Positions 46,780 through 55,439 are shown, counted from the first letter of the stretch. The stretch is DNA of 64,000 nt from Maledivibacter halophilus (GCF_900167445.1 NZ_FUZT01000003.1:124001-188000); one strand, 5' to 3'. Notes: generated by a model from the letters alone, not told the origin. Numbers and translations: made by a program.

Positions 46780-47025
46780 ATGATTCAACAGGGACAAAAT
46801 AAAGATTTATTGGAAGAAAAATTAAAATGGGTAAAATATAGATTAGAAATCCTTGATAAAATAGAAAACAAGCTAAAGGAAATAAAAACATTAGCTCAAT
46901 ACGCCAAAAACAATAATTTGAATTCTACCCAAATCAAGGAAATAAATAGCAAAATTAATATTTTGAACGAAGAAATTCTAAAACTAGATGAGGAAAGTAG
47001 AACTTTTTCACCGGATTATAATTAA
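46780..47025 (+). CDS. Small coiled-coil protein downstream of flagellin
   Basis: 81 aa, highly charged and predicted wholly helical (heptads over residues 8-75). I do not recognise a family. A TGGAGA RBS precedes the ATG. It is set between the flagellin terminator and a YjfB-family motility gene, which suggests a flagellar accessory role, perhaps a small chaperone. Confidence 0.6.
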   Translation: MIQQGQNKDLLEEKLKWVKYRLEILDKIENKLKEIKTLAQYAKNNNLNSTQIKEINSKINILNEEILKLDEESRTFSPDYN

Positions 47026-47096
47026 ATTATTTTGTTATATATAAAAAATCTAATATTATGTTACAATGGTACTAAATATGAATTGGAGATGATGCT

Positions 47097-47294
47097 ATGG
47101 ATATCGCAGCAATGTCTACAATGTTAAGCCAAGGAAAAATAATGCAGCAGGCCAATATTTCTGTAATGAAGATGGCCATGGGCTCTGCCGAAAATTCCGG
47201 TCAGATGCTAAAGGATTTGGCTGATACTAATGCTCAAATGATGGAACAATCGGTAAATACCCATTTAGGAAATAGTATTGATATTAAAGTTTAA
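47097..47294 (+). CDS. YjfB family motility-associated protein
   Basis: 65 aa. The pattern MDIAAMSTMLSQGKIMQQ, then VMKMAM and a C-terminal helix fits the YjfB family, small proteins of the motility regulon with unknown molecular function. An RBS (TTGGAGATG) lies just upstream. A strong terminator follows. The flagellar context supports the assignment. Confidence 0.82.
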   Translation: MDIAAMSTMLSQGKIMQQANISVMKMAMGSAENSGQMLKDLADTNAQMMEQSVNTHLGNSIDIKV

Positions 47295-47300
47295 AAAAAG

Positions 47301-47330
47301 CAGGTGCGAATTAGCTCGTACCTGTTTTTT
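47301..47330 (+). terminator. Terminator after the YjfB gene
   Basis: CAGGTGCGA (47301-47309) pairs with TCGTACCTG (47316-47324), followed by TTTTTTTATT. Confidence 0.9.
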
Positions 47331-47401
47331 TATTCCCTTTTATTTTTCACAAATTAAGCTAAAATTTTTAATCTTAAAATTATATTCTTCTAATTATCAC
47401 T

Positions 47402-47710
47402 CTAATTAGATTTTGCATATATTATAATTCCTATTCTATTAATATGATCAACTAAATCTATATTTTTTATTTTTTCGTATATTGATATATCAAAACTATA
47501 GGGAAGATATAGTTCATCTAAATCCAGATATAATTTATTTAAATCTTTCATATTTATATTCTGTCCTATTAAAGTCAAATCTATATCTGAACCATTTTTA
47601 TAATTTCCCTTCGCCCTAGAACCATAGATTAACACTCTTTCAATTTTAGGATGCTTTGAAAAAACATTTACTATACTTTCTATTACACTATCCTTTAAAC
47701 CATATTTCAT
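47402..47710 (-). CDS. mntA: MntA-type nucleotidyltransferase antitoxin
   Basis: 102 aa minimal nucleotidyltransferase with GSRAKGNYKNGSDIDLTL (GS...DxD active site). In HepT/MntA systems this enzyme adds AMP units to a tyrosine of the HEPN toxin and so inactivates it. Its start overlaps the stop of the HEPN gene by 4 bases. The pair interrupts flagellar genes, consistent with acquisition. Confidence 0.88.
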   Translation of the reverse strand: MKYGLKDSVIESIVNVFSKHPKIERVLIYGSRAKGNYKNGSDIDLTLIGQNINMKDLNKLYLDLDELYLPYSFDISIYEKIKNIDLVDHINRIGIIIYAKSN

Positions 47711-48138
47711 ATTTTTCTACTCTCTTCGTTTTGAAAAAGATTCATCTTAATTCTAAATTTTTGAAACTCTTTAAAATACATATCCTTTATAAGTCTTATA
47801 ATATCATCTGCTGTAGTTTCATCATAGGTATGACTTGTCAAGTTTCGGCTCTTTATCATCTGCATCCAAACTTCTCCATTTTCTATTATTCCGAGCTTAA
47901 AGGCTTCTCTTACAGCATCCCTTGAGCCATATATCTCTGTATTTCCTCTGCTCTCCAAAAAGTCCTTTAGTACTTTCCAAGATAATTCATGGGTATATTC
48001 AAAGGCTTGTATAGTCCCTTGCTTTTCCAACCTTGAAAGTTCCCTTTTATCCATTAATTCCATAGCTTCCCCAAGCTGATCAAATGCTTTTTTATAATTA
48101 TTAAATCTTTGAATCCAACGTATATCTTTATTTACCAA
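47707..48138 (-). CDS. hepT: HepT-type HEPN toxin
   Basis: 143 aa from a TTG at 48138 preceded by AAAGGAG; a GTG further upstream (48192) lacks an RBS. The HEPN motif RNLTSHTY fits R-x4-H-x-Y, the catalytic RNase motif plus the tyrosine that MntA modifies. Residues such as FEYTHELSWKVLKDFLE match the HI0074/HepT family (older name: nucleotidyltransferase substrate-binding protein). Toxin gene first, antitoxin second, as in known HepT/MntA loci. Confidence 0.87.
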   Translation of the reverse strand: MVNKDIRWIQRFNNYKKAFDQLGEAMELMDKRELSRLEKQGTIQAFEYTHELSWKVLKDFLESRGNTEIYGSRDAVREAFKLGIIENGEVWMQMIKSRNLTSHTYDETTADDIIRLIKDMYFKEFQKFRIKMNLFQNEESRKI

Positions 48139-48280
48139 AACAATTCTCCTTTCTAAACCAAAGGATGGATTTTTCGGTTTTACATTTTCCACTGGTTGTT
48201 ACTGATGTTTTCATTGCTTTAAATCATTATATCATAAGGTATATTTAAACGATACTATAATTCAAAAACAAATTTAAGAT

Positions 48281-49165
48281 CAAGGGGACGGGGTTGTTGC
48301 TTCCGTTCTTATCGTAGCTTATACTATAACTTCCAAATAATATTTGTTGATACTCCCGTAACTCTTGCCAATTGTCTTGTTGATACTCCTTCAATCTTTA
48401 ATAGCTTCTTCAACATTATTTTCCTTTTTTCTTTTGACTCTTTATGTAATGTCCATGCTTCTATATTAAATTTGTTTTTTATTATTTGTCTTAATTCATC
48501 ATCTGATATCCTCTTCTTTTTTTCTTTTATATCTAAACATTTATCATCATTAAATTTATTATGAAATTTTATAAATAATTCAAGGGCTTTGACAGCATCT
48601 TTATCAAATATCTTTAAAACATCATTCTTATCTACTATTTTTGGAGTTCTTAAATATTCTCTGGAGCTGCTCCATTTATATTCTTCTATATTTCTAGTAA
48701 TGCCTGCTTTTAAAGGATTTTGATGAATATATCTTATAACTGTTAAAAAATATGAATCTGTCTCTACAGGTTCACTCTTAAATCGATCTTGAAACAAGTG
48801 TCCTATTCGTTCATATTTCTTATTATACCAATATACATAACTCCCACCTATACGTCTCATTATTTGCTCCAAGGGTTCTTTATCTTCCTTTAACAGTAAA
48901 TGAAAATGATTGTCCATAAAACAATATGCATATATTTTATATTGGCATTTTTCTTTATATCTTATTAAAGTTTCCAATAGTCTTTCTTTATCTTCATCAT
49001 TCTCAAAAATACTTTGTCGATTTATTCCCCGTAATATTATATGATATATCCCAGTTTTACTTTTCTTCCTTGCTGTTCTTGGCATATTAATCACCCTATT
49101 AATTATACTAAAATTCTGAAATTGGTTTGATACAGATTTTTAAAAGCAACAACCCCGTCCCCTTG
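48281..49165. mobile_element. REP-type transposase unit with perfect 22-bp inverted ends
   Basis: The left end CAAGGGGACGGGGTTGTTGC plus TT (48281-48302) and its exact reverse complement (49144-49165) flank a single Y1 transposase gene. The GC-rich ends contrast with the surrounding AT-rich DNA. The unit lies between hepT and csrA. Confidence 0.85.
48324..49085 (-). CDS. REP-associated (IS200-like) Y1 tyrosine transposase
   Basis: 253 aa from the ATG at 49085. The HUH motif NHFHLLL (about residue 60) and the catalytic tyrosine in VIRYIHQNPLKAGI are present. It has an added C-terminal helix-turn-helix-like region (VSTRQLARVTGVSTNIIW), as in RAYT proteins. Such enzymes cleave single-stranded DNA at hairpins formed by flanking palindromes. 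The inverted ends at 48281 and 49144 are the likely substrate. Confidence 0.9.
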   Translation of the reverse strand: MPRTARKKSKTGIYHIILRGINRQSIFENDEDKERLLETLIRYKEKCQYKIYAYCFMDNHFHLLLKEDKEPLEQIMRRIGGSYVYWYNKKYERIGHLFQDRFKSEPVETDSYFLTVIRYIHQNPLKAGITRNIEEYKWSSSREYLRTPKIVDKNDVLKIFDKDAVKALELFIKFHNKFNDDKCLDIKEKKKRISDDELRQIIKNKFNIEAWTLHKESKEKRKIMLKKLLKIEGVSTRQLARVTGVSTNIIWKL

Positions 49166-49308
49166 CTTCTATGGTAACAAAAAATGAGTCGATACCCTAT
49201 ATATATTGCGTCCTGCAAATTATATAGATAATATCAACTCGTCCCTGAGTCAATTATATTTATTTTTTTCTTACTCATTATATTTATCGGAGCCCTTATG
49301 TAAATACT

Positions 49309-49536
49309 TTAATCTTTTTTGAACAATTTATTTAAATCTTTTAAATTCAATTTTCCTACTGCAGCCTTCCTATTTTCTTCCTGAATTTGTAAATATATTT
49401 CCTTCCGATGAATTTCAACATCTTTAGGGGCAGATATGCCTAGCCTTACTTTGCCTTCTTCTATATCTATAACTTTTATTTCTATTTTTTCATCTATCAT
49501 AATGCTTTCATCTTTTTTTCGCGATAGTATAAGCAC
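49309..49536 (-). CDS. csrA: Translational regulator CsrA
   Basis: 75 aa, starting at GTG 49536 with a strong AAGGAGGGG RBS. The sequence MLILSRKKDESIMIDEKIEI and the C-terminal VEIHRKEIYLQI are diagnostic. The CsrA dimer binds AGGGA-loop hairpins and blocks translation; its target here is the flagellin leader. FliW, encoded upstream, antagonises it when flagellin is not bound. Confidence 0.97.
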   Translation of the reverse strand: MLILSRKKDESIMIDEKIEIKVIDIEEGKVRLGISAPKDVEIHRKEIYLQIQEENRKAAVGKLNLKDLNKLFKKD

Positions 49537-49548
49537 GGCTACCCCTCC

Positions 49549-49992
49549 TTATTTTGTTTTTTTAGATGTATCAAATATCTTATACTTTAAAGGATATTTA
49601 TTACTTTCCAATACAATTTGTTTTGCCCTCTTATTCTCCCAGTTTATTATTATAGGTCCCCTTAAATTCAATGTCATTTCCTCAATACTTTCAGGAACTA
49701 CAGCTATAGAATATATTATTAGTTCCTTATGGTCTTTTAATTCTAATTCCTTCACTATTTTATCGGGAATATCAAATTCATAATTATTTATAAATAGAAA
49801 GGGATTTGCTATAACAAAAGCTAAATCTGGCTTATCTACTGATTGAAGCCAACAAAAGGGAACTTCTGGGTCTGGATTATTAATAACAGCATATTTTTTT
49901 ATTTTCTCAAAGCCTAAAAGACCTTCATTAAAATGTATTATTTTGCTTTCATCTATTTGAATTTCACCAAAATGGCGAGTATTTAGCTTCAT
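49549..49992 (-). CDS. fliW: Flagellar assembly factor FliW
   Basis: 147 aa, full length. The N-terminal TRHFGEIQIDESKIIHFNEG and central GFEKIKKYAVINNPDPEVPF are typical. FliW binds either flagellin or CsrA, linking flagellin export to flagellin translation. It is 12 bases ahead of csrA and follows the DUF6470 gene. An AAGGGGGT RBS precedes the ATG. Confidence 0.95.
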   Translation of the reverse strand: MKLNTRHFGEIQIDESKIIHFNEGLLGFEKIKKYAVINNPDPEVPFCWLQSVDKPDLAFVIANPFLFINNYEFDIPDKIVKELELKDHKELIIYSIAVVPESIEEMTLNLRGPIIINWENKRAKQIVLESNKYPLKYKIFDTSKKTK

Positions 49993-50028
49993 TGTAGAAC
50001 CCCCTTTTTTCTAATTATTCATTGCTTT

Positions 50029-50592
50029 TTATATTTTTCGGTCAACATTCTCTCCTATATATTGAATATCAATGCTGTTTTTTTGTCTTAGGTAAATTTC
50101 TACTTTTCCTCTGGTATAGTCAACCTGGGGTCTATTTATTTTTACATCCATGTTTGCTTTGCCTTCATGGACTTTTATATCTACATTTCCTTCTATTATA
50201 TCTATTTTAGGTCTGCTTTTTGGTATTAGTCCAAAGTTAAATTCTCTATTGAATAGTTCGAAGGCATTGTAGTCTGCCATTTCTGCTATTGGATTATAAT
50301 CCTTGTGAATATCTGCCATTTGGTTGCCCTGACTAACTCTTCTCTCTATCCCCTTAAGGGCAGCCTGCTTACTTATCTGGGCTGTTTCCCTGGTCAAGTC
50401 CAAAATGTTTTTAAGCCCTGCTTCTGCAAAGCATTGATACTGGTCTATGATAACCTTAGGATTTTCACTATTTATTTCAACCTTTGCATGCTCCGTATGC
50501 ATGTTTAAATCAGCCTTAGGCTGGGATATATCAAGTTTTGCATTTATTGTATTGATTCCTATTAATGCAGGGGTTGTAGTTATTTTCAGCAT
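50029..50592 (-). CDS. DUF6470 family protein (YviE-like)
   Basis: 187 aa from the ATG at 50592, which has GAGGTG as RBS; the GTG 9 bases upstream is inside that RBS. It is rich in alternating hydrophobic/charged beta strands (KADLNMHTEHAKVEI, KIDIIEGNVDIKV). YviE-like genes occur between flgL and fliW in Bacillota flagellar operons; their role is unknown. The order here is the same. Confidence 0.8.
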   Translation of the reverse strand: MLKITTTPALIGINTINAKLDISQPKADLNMHTEHAKVEINSENPKVIIDQYQCFAEAGLKNILDLTRETAQISKQAALKGIERRVSQGNQMADIHKDYNPIAEMADYNAFELFNREFNFGLIPKSRPKIDIIEGNVDIKVHEGKANMDVKINRPQVDYTRGKVEIYLRQKNSIDIQYIGENVDRKI

Positions 50593-50635
50593 GGGAATCA
50601 CCTCAGATATATATAGTTAAAAGTTAAGAATTTTT

Positions 50636-50702
50636 TATTAATTCTTAACTTTTAACTCTTAATTCTTAACTAGATTTTCTTCGACTTTATCGAAGAAAAT
50701 CT
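50636..50702. repeat. Palindrome plus AATTAAGAGTTAAG-type repeat at the flgL end
   Basis: AGATTTTCTTCGA (minus strand, from the last flgL codons) pairs with TCGAAGAAAATCT after a five-base loop spanning the stop codon. AGTTAAGAATTAAGAGTTAA-type sequence follows. A similar hairpin-plus-repeat arrangement follows flaG (44706-44788). Confidence 0.6.
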
Positions 50703-52354
50703 AAAAGTGTTGGCTGTATAACTCTAGCTCCTACCGATAGTGAAGCTCGATATACATTTTCCTGGTTTTTGAGGTTCATAATAACTTCTGCCATATCGAC
50801 ATCTTCATTTTGAGTCAAAAGCTTTGTGAAGCTTAGGTTATCGTCTTCAATCCTGGATTTTACTAATTCCATTCTATTAACCCTTGCTCCTATATCGGCT
50901 CTTATAGACAATACTCTATCAATATGGGCATCGGCTTTTTCTAAAAAATCATCTATTTTATCTTCATCTCCGGCATTCATTGCATCTATAACATCCTGAA
51001 AATCCTCTAAAAGCGTGCTTTCCTCAGCTCTAACAACATCCACCTTTAAATTGGGCTTGGTCCCATCCAAAGGGGTATCTTTAGTAGTATATCTAATCGT
51101 ATAGTCGGGTCCAGTTCCTTCCTTCGTAGCTACAATAGATTGATTTGGAGGTGGATATGCTGCATCAAAGGCTGTATTGATAGCAGTCACAAGACCATCC
51201 ACATCGTCTGATGGCAAGGCTCCTATGGTTATTCTTTTAGACTCTCCATTTAAATCAACTAATATTTCAGCACCTTCAAAAATGGACCCTACAATATCCC
51301 CATCATTTAAAGTCCCTGTACTCTCTATATATGCTTCAGAGCCATTCACAATGGTTCCATCGCTAATGCCAAAGGCTCCTTCTAAATCTGCAACAGAAAT
51401 GCCTGCTGATCCTGTAAAATCAACCTGAATCTCAGCATTCTCTCCATAGCTCTTACTTTCCAATTGTAAATTATTTGAGCTGTCAAAATAAACAGCTGCC
51501 CCATCTCTAAGCTTATTTCCAGAGCCGTCTTCTGCATCCTTTAATATCTCAAGTATTTCATTTTTATCAATGGGATCATTAGGAGCTTCTCCATTAAGGG
51601 CCCCTAGCTTAGCACTGTCGACTTTATAAACAGTTCCATCAACAGTTATTTGAACTGCATTGGGGTCAAGCCCAGTTGTAAAGTTAAAATTCAAATCAAC
51701 GGGTGATGTAGCACTAAGATTAGCCCTCTTTGCCTCTTCAACGCCACTACCACTATAGGGAAGTTTACTTAATGAAAATCCTATATCCTCATATCCAAAA
51801 ATATCCAGTCCATTTGTGCTGACCTGTATATCTTCACCAATGCTTATCTCATAGCTGCTTGAAGGTTTATTTTCCAATTTAAAGGAAGTAATATCTATAT
51901 TGTATTTACCATCTTCGTCAAAAAGCTTTGTATCGGTATTATATCCGGAAAAAACATATCTTCCGGCATATGTAGTATTTCCCGAGGATATAAGCTGTTT
52001 TTTAAGCTGCTCCATCTCCGAAGATATCTTTTCCTTATCCTCAGTTGTTAAACTGCCTGTTGCTGCCCTTACTGTAAGTTCTCTAGCTCTTTGCAAGACA
52101 TCTCCTATATCCGCCACTGCCGCTTCTGTAATCTCCAGCCATGACAAAGCGTCGTTGTTATTCTTCTCATATTGCTCAAGCTCAGCTAAATCAGTTTTAA
52201 GCTTTAAAACCCTTGAAGCAACTATAGGATCGTCAGAGGGAAACCTAATCTTCTTTCCAGTTGCATTTTGAGTCTGAAGCTTGTCTAAACGTCTTAAGTT
52301 ATTATTTAAATTCCACATCATATTTCCAATAAGCATATTATTAGTAACACGCAC
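50687..52354 (-). CDS. flgL: Flagellar hook-associated protein FlgL (HAP3)
   Basis: 555 aa from a GTG at 52354 (N-terminus MRVTNNMLIGNMMWNLNNNL, GGGTGA just upstream). The N-terminal flagellin-like D0/D1 region and C-terminal NQENVYRASLSVGARVIQPT are conserved. The protein is long for FlgL because of a variable central insert (about residues 190-420). It joins the hook to the filament with FlgK. Confidence 0.93.
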   Translation of the reverse strand: MRVTNNMLIGNMMWNLNNNLRRLDKLQTQNATGKKIRFPSDDPIVASRVLKLKTDLAELEQYEKNNNDALSWLEITEAAVADIGDVLQRARELTVRAATGSLTTEDKEKISSEMEQLKKQLISSGNTTYAGRYVFSGYNTDTKLFDEDGKYNIDITSFKLENKPSSSYEISIGEDIQVSTNGLDIFGYEDIGFSLSKLPYSGSGVEEAKRANLSATSPVDLNFNFTTGLDPNAVQITVDGTVYKVDSAKLGALNGEAPNDPIDKNEILEILKDAEDGSGNKLRDGAAVYFDSSNNLQLESKSYGENAEIQVDFTGSAGISVADLEGAFGISDGTIVNGSEAYIESTGTLNDGDIVGSIFEGAEILVDLNGESKRITIGALPSDDVDGLVTAINTAFDAAYPPPNQSIVATKEGTGPDYTIRYTTKDTPLDGTKPNLKVDVVRAEESTLLEDFQDVIDAMNAGDEDKIDDFLEKADAHIDRVLSIRADIGARVNRMELVKSRIEDDNLSFTKLLTQNEDVDMAEVIMNLKNQENVYRASLSVGARVIQPTLLDFLR

Positions 52355-52397
52355 AAAATCACCCACTCATTATTAATTATTCACCATTCATTATTAA

Positions 52398-54026
52398 TTA
52401 TCTCCCAACTAGTCCCATTCTGCTAATAATTGTATCTATCATTTCATCCATTGCCGTTATCATTCTAGAATTGGCATTAAAGGAATGTTGGAATTTTATC
52501 ATATTTGACATTTCTTCATCTAAGGATACTCCTGATATGGACTGCCTGTTTGTTTCCACCTGATTTAGCAGAACCATTTGATTGTCCCGCATTCTAATGG
52601 CCTCCTGGCCATCTACACCAAGGTTAGAAATAAGGGACTTGACATAATCATCGGGACTTCCCCATTCATACATGTTTACATCATGCCTCATCTGGGACAT
52701 CTTGAGTGCATTATCACCATCTCCTGGAACTCCATCTGGTGTGGCGGATGCTGCTATTTTATTCAATCCGTCTTCTCCCTCTAGGTCAGAGGCAATAGTT
52801 AGCTTATCTGCAGGTATCCTGTCCACTATATAAAATCCGCCATTTATTTCTTTAACGGTTTTATATTTATATTTTGATGGATCAGCAGAAATTTTATTTT
52901 TCAGCTCTTCTTTGGCCTCTTCCATATTGTCGGCTGCAACCATTTCGGCCTCACCATTATCCAATCCTCTGGTCAATAAATAATTTTCATATTCTGCTGT
53001 TGACATACCATTGATTGTAAATAAATTCGTTCCTAAATTGCCATCCAAATCGTATCCACTTTTATGCATGCTGTTTAAAGTTTCGCTTAAGACATCGGTG
53101 AAATTATTTAGTCTTTCCATATAATAGGGTATACCTTTATCACTGCCGGATATATTATCCCTCATATCTATAAGGCCCTTTATTTTCCCCCCTTTTGGAG
53201 TAAATGTAGACCCATCTTCCCATTTTATATCATGTAATTTCCCTGCATCAACATCATTGAGCTTATCTACTCTTTCTTCATATTTTAAGCTGCTATTTCT
53301 GAAGTGAGATACAAGGGGCTTCCCATTTATAAGTACATGAAATCTATTGTTATTATCTTCATAATAATCTATATTAGTGAGCTGAGAAAGCTTGTCTACA
53401 ATCAAGTTTCTCTGATCTCTTAAATCATTGGCATTACTTCCATCGAGCTCCGCCTCATATATTTGTCTATTGAGCTTTTTAATCTGTTCTGAATATCCAT
53501 TTATCTGGTCTACGGTTGTTCTCACTTCAAAATCTGTATCGCTTTGCATCTTTGTAAACTGCTCTGCCATATGATTGATATTCTTGGCTAAAGCGATACT
53601 TCTTTGTCTTACCAAGGCCCTTACAGTAAGGCTTTCAGGTGTTTTATTCAGCTCATGGAGGGAACTAAAAAATTCATCTAAAACTTTTCTAATTCCCGCA
53701 TCAGAGGGTTCATTAAATATAGCTTCAATATTCTGAAGGGCATCAGCCTTTGTTTGCCACTCTCCCAAATCAGTATTTCCCCCTCTATATTTAAAATCCA
53801 AAAACTCATGTCTTATTTGAACTATACTGTCGGTATCTACTCCAGTTCCAAGCATACCTTGACCGTTTGGCAGAGTCATTGGACTTGACTGCAATATATT
53901 AAGCCTTTGTCTTGTATAGCCTGCAGTATTAACATTGGAAATATTATGTCCTGTTATATTCAAAGCTCTCTGACTAGCAAAAAGTCCAGAACGAGCTATA
54001 TTGAATCCAAAAAACGTAGAAGTCAT
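52398..54026 (-). CDS. flgK: Flagellar hook-associated protein FlgK (HAP1)
   Basis: 542 aa. N-terminus STFFGFNIARSGLFASQRAL with the rod/hook motif ITGHNISNVNTAGYTRQR; the C-terminus has EEMSNMIKFQHSFNANSRMI. Both ends are D0 coiled coils typical of axial proteins. It forms the hook-filament junction. It lies between flgN and flgL in the usual order. Confidence 0.96.
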   Translation of the reverse strand: MTSTFFGFNIARSGLFASQRALNITGHNISNVNTAGYTRQRLNILQSSPMTLPNGQGMLGTGVDTDSIVQIRHEFLDFKYRGGNTDLGEWQTKADALQNIEAIFNEPSDAGIRKVLDEFFSSLHELNKTPESLTVRALVRQRSIALAKNINHMAEQFTKMQSDTDFEVRTTVDQINGYSEQIKKLNRQIYEAELDGSNANDLRDQRNLIVDKLSQLTNIDYYEDNNNRFHVLINGKPLVSHFRNSSLKYEERVDKLNDVDAGKLHDIKWEDGSTFTPKGGKIKGLIDMRDNISGSDKGIPYYMERLNNFTDVLSETLNSMHKSGYDLDGNLGTNLFTINGMSTAEYENYLLTRGLDNGEAEMVAADNMEEAKEELKNKISADPSKYKYKTVKEINGGFYIVDRIPADKLTIASDLEGEDGLNKIAASATPDGVPGDGDNALKMSQMRHDVNMYEWGSPDDYVKSLISNLGVDGQEAIRMRDNQMVLLNQVETNRQSISGVSLDEEMSNMIKFQHSFNANSRMITAMDEMIDTIISRMGLVGR

Positions 54027-54040
54027 TTTTCATCCCACCC

Positions 54041-54565
54041 CTATATTTTAGCATCAAATAAATTTTTGTTTATATTTACATCTTTTTCCTTTGCACCACT
54101 TCCATAGGTGCTCCCCTGATTTTCTAAGCTTGTAAGTAAATTTTTATTGAATTCTATATACTCAAGGGACTGCTTTATAAGCTTATTGTTTAGTTCATTT
54201 TTATCTTTAATTGTTTCTAATATATCATTAAATTTATCCTTTATTGCCAATACCTTTTCTTTGTTTTCTTCATCTAAATGCTGTATAAGCTTAGAAATAT
54301 TTTCAGCTTTATCAAGACTCAGCTCATGAGCTATATTTTTTAATATAGCTGTCCTTATATTTTCAAGCTTACCTATACTAATTATCATAGTCTGTTCTTT
54401 ACTTGTGATATCATCTAAGTCCTTTATTTTGCCTTCGATAATAATTCGCTTTTTCTTTTCAGCAATTTCCAATACTCTTTCATAAATTTCATACTCTTTG
54501 TTTAAAGCTTGTATCAGCTGCTCTACAGACTTATTCATATTATTGACCCCCGTACTCTCCTTCAA
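54041..54565 (-). CDS. flgN: Flagellar export chaperone FlgN
   Basis: 174 aa by the longest frame; the ATG at 54538 (MNKSVEQLIQALNKEYEIYE) is a likely true start and gives 165 aa. The whole chain is helical with the FlgN pattern LNKEYEIYERVLEIAEKKKRIII. FlgN escorts FlgK and FlgL to the export gate, and flgK follows 14 bases later. A short hairpin (TTCAACC/GGTTGAA) lies just upstream. Confidence 0.9.
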   Translation of the reverse strand: MKESTGVNNMNKSVEQLIQALNKEYEIYERVLEIAEKKKRIIIEGKIKDLDDITSKEQTMIISIGKLENIRTAILKNIAHELSLDKAENISKLIQHLDEENKEKVLAIKDKFNDILETIKDKNELNNKLIKQSLEYIEFNKNLLTSLENQGSTYGSGAKEKDVNINKNLFDAKI

Positions 54566-54655
54566 CCTATGGTTGAAGAGTAATGAATAATGAATAATTA
54601 ATAATTTTTAAAACCTCTTATTCATTATTTACTATAAAATTATTCACCTTAATTT

Positions 54656-54946
54656 CTAAATTTTTTTGTCAAAACGTACCTTTTCGGACATTTTACTGAC
54701 AATTTCTTCAGCTGATGGATTGTATGTTCCTGAGGTTATTGCATTATTTATTTCTTCAACCTTTTCTTTCCTGATTTCTGGCAATTTTTTAAAGGCATTA
54801 AGTGCCACTTGAAATTCTCTAGCCTTTGATGAAATTTCAATTTTATCCTTTGAAGCACCTACTTTATTAATTTTTTGTGGTTTTGTGACTTTACTCTTAT
54901 AGGTTCCCAAAGCCTTTTGTATATTGGGATTATTAAATATCTTCAT
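54656..54946 (-). CDS. flgM: Anti-sigma-D factor FlgM
   Basis: 96 aa from the ATG at 54946. An upstream in-frame GTG (54955) lies inside the GAGGTG ribosome binding site and is rejected. The C-terminal sigma-binding segment has SSKAREFQVALNAFKKLPEI, then IRKEKVEEINNAITSGTYNP. FlgM holds the flagellar sigma factor until export through the completed hook. The RBS is buried in a long hairpin (54951-55006). Confidence 0.93.
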   Translation of the reverse strand: MKIFNNPNIQKALGTYKSKVTKPQKINKVGASKDKIEISSKAREFQVALNAFKKLPEIRKEKVEEINNAITSGTYNPSAEEIVSKMSEKVRFDKKI

Positions 54947-54950
54947 TAAA

Positions 54951-55010
54951 AACACCTCATCTTTACCGATATTACTAATTATATTATCGGCAAAGGTGAG
55001 GTGTTTATTA
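54951..55010 (-). promoter_or_regulatory. Hairpin over the flgM RBS containing a sigma-D-type promoter
   Basis: On the minus strand AAACACCTCACCTTTGCCGA plus TA pairs with the complementary arm ending in GAGGTGTTT: 21 of 22 positions, one mismatch, one G-U. The second arm holds the flgM Shine-Dalgarno GAGGTG (54958-54953). The first arm contains GCCGATAA (54991-54984), a perfect flagellar sigma -10, with TAAT 15 bases upstream (55010-55007). Confidence 0.78.
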
Positions 55011-55019
55011 AGAAATTTT

Positions 55020-55439
55020 TTATTTTCTTTTATTTTTCATCTGTGCTATATGCATTCTTTCCCTTGTAGATCTTTCTTGAGGCTTTCTTTCTTTTTCTCT
55101 TTCGCCATCACCTTTAAAGCCTCTTTCTAGGGCGCGGGCACATTGTTCACAATACCTTCCTGTTCTAATGCTTTTCCCACAGCTTTCACAGTCCAGCAAT
55201 ATCCCCGGATTTTCTCCTACTATCTCCAGCTTTCCTTCTCTAAGATAGCGTAAAATTTTATCTTCAGGAACCTGAGTTTCTTCAGACACTACTGTTATTG
55301 TCTCTTTAGGATTTTCATACAAATATTCTTTAACTTTTCTAAAGTCCTCATCATCTTTCTTTCTGCATCTATAGCAAAGCTTGCTAATACCATCATACTG
55401 AAATAATTTACCACACTCTTTACAATTTCTTACTTTCAA
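55020..55439 (-). CDS. Flagellar operon protein YvyF (TIGR03826 family)
   Basis: 139 aa. Two zinc-ribbon motifs (CKECGKLF...CYRCRKK at the N-terminus and CESCGKSIRTGRYCEQC near residue 90) flank a short winged-helix-like region (ITVVSEETQVPEDKILRYLR). It occurs directly upstream of flgM in Bacillota flagellar operons, and probably regulates; its function is unproven. The C-terminal tail is Arg/Lys-rich. Confidence 0.85.
   Translation of the reverse strand: MKVRNCKECGKLFQYDGISKLCYRCRKKDDEDFRKVKEYLYENPKETITVVSEETQVPEDKILRYLREGKLEIVGENPGILLDCESCGKSIRTGRYCEQCARALERGFKGDGEREKERKPQERSTRERMHIAQMKNKRK

Noticed and set aside
48281..49165. Complete IS200/IS605 insertion sequence
   Set aside because: The protein has a RAYT-like C-terminal extension and the ends are simple inverted repeats rather than the subterminal hairpins of IS200, so a REP-type unit fits better.
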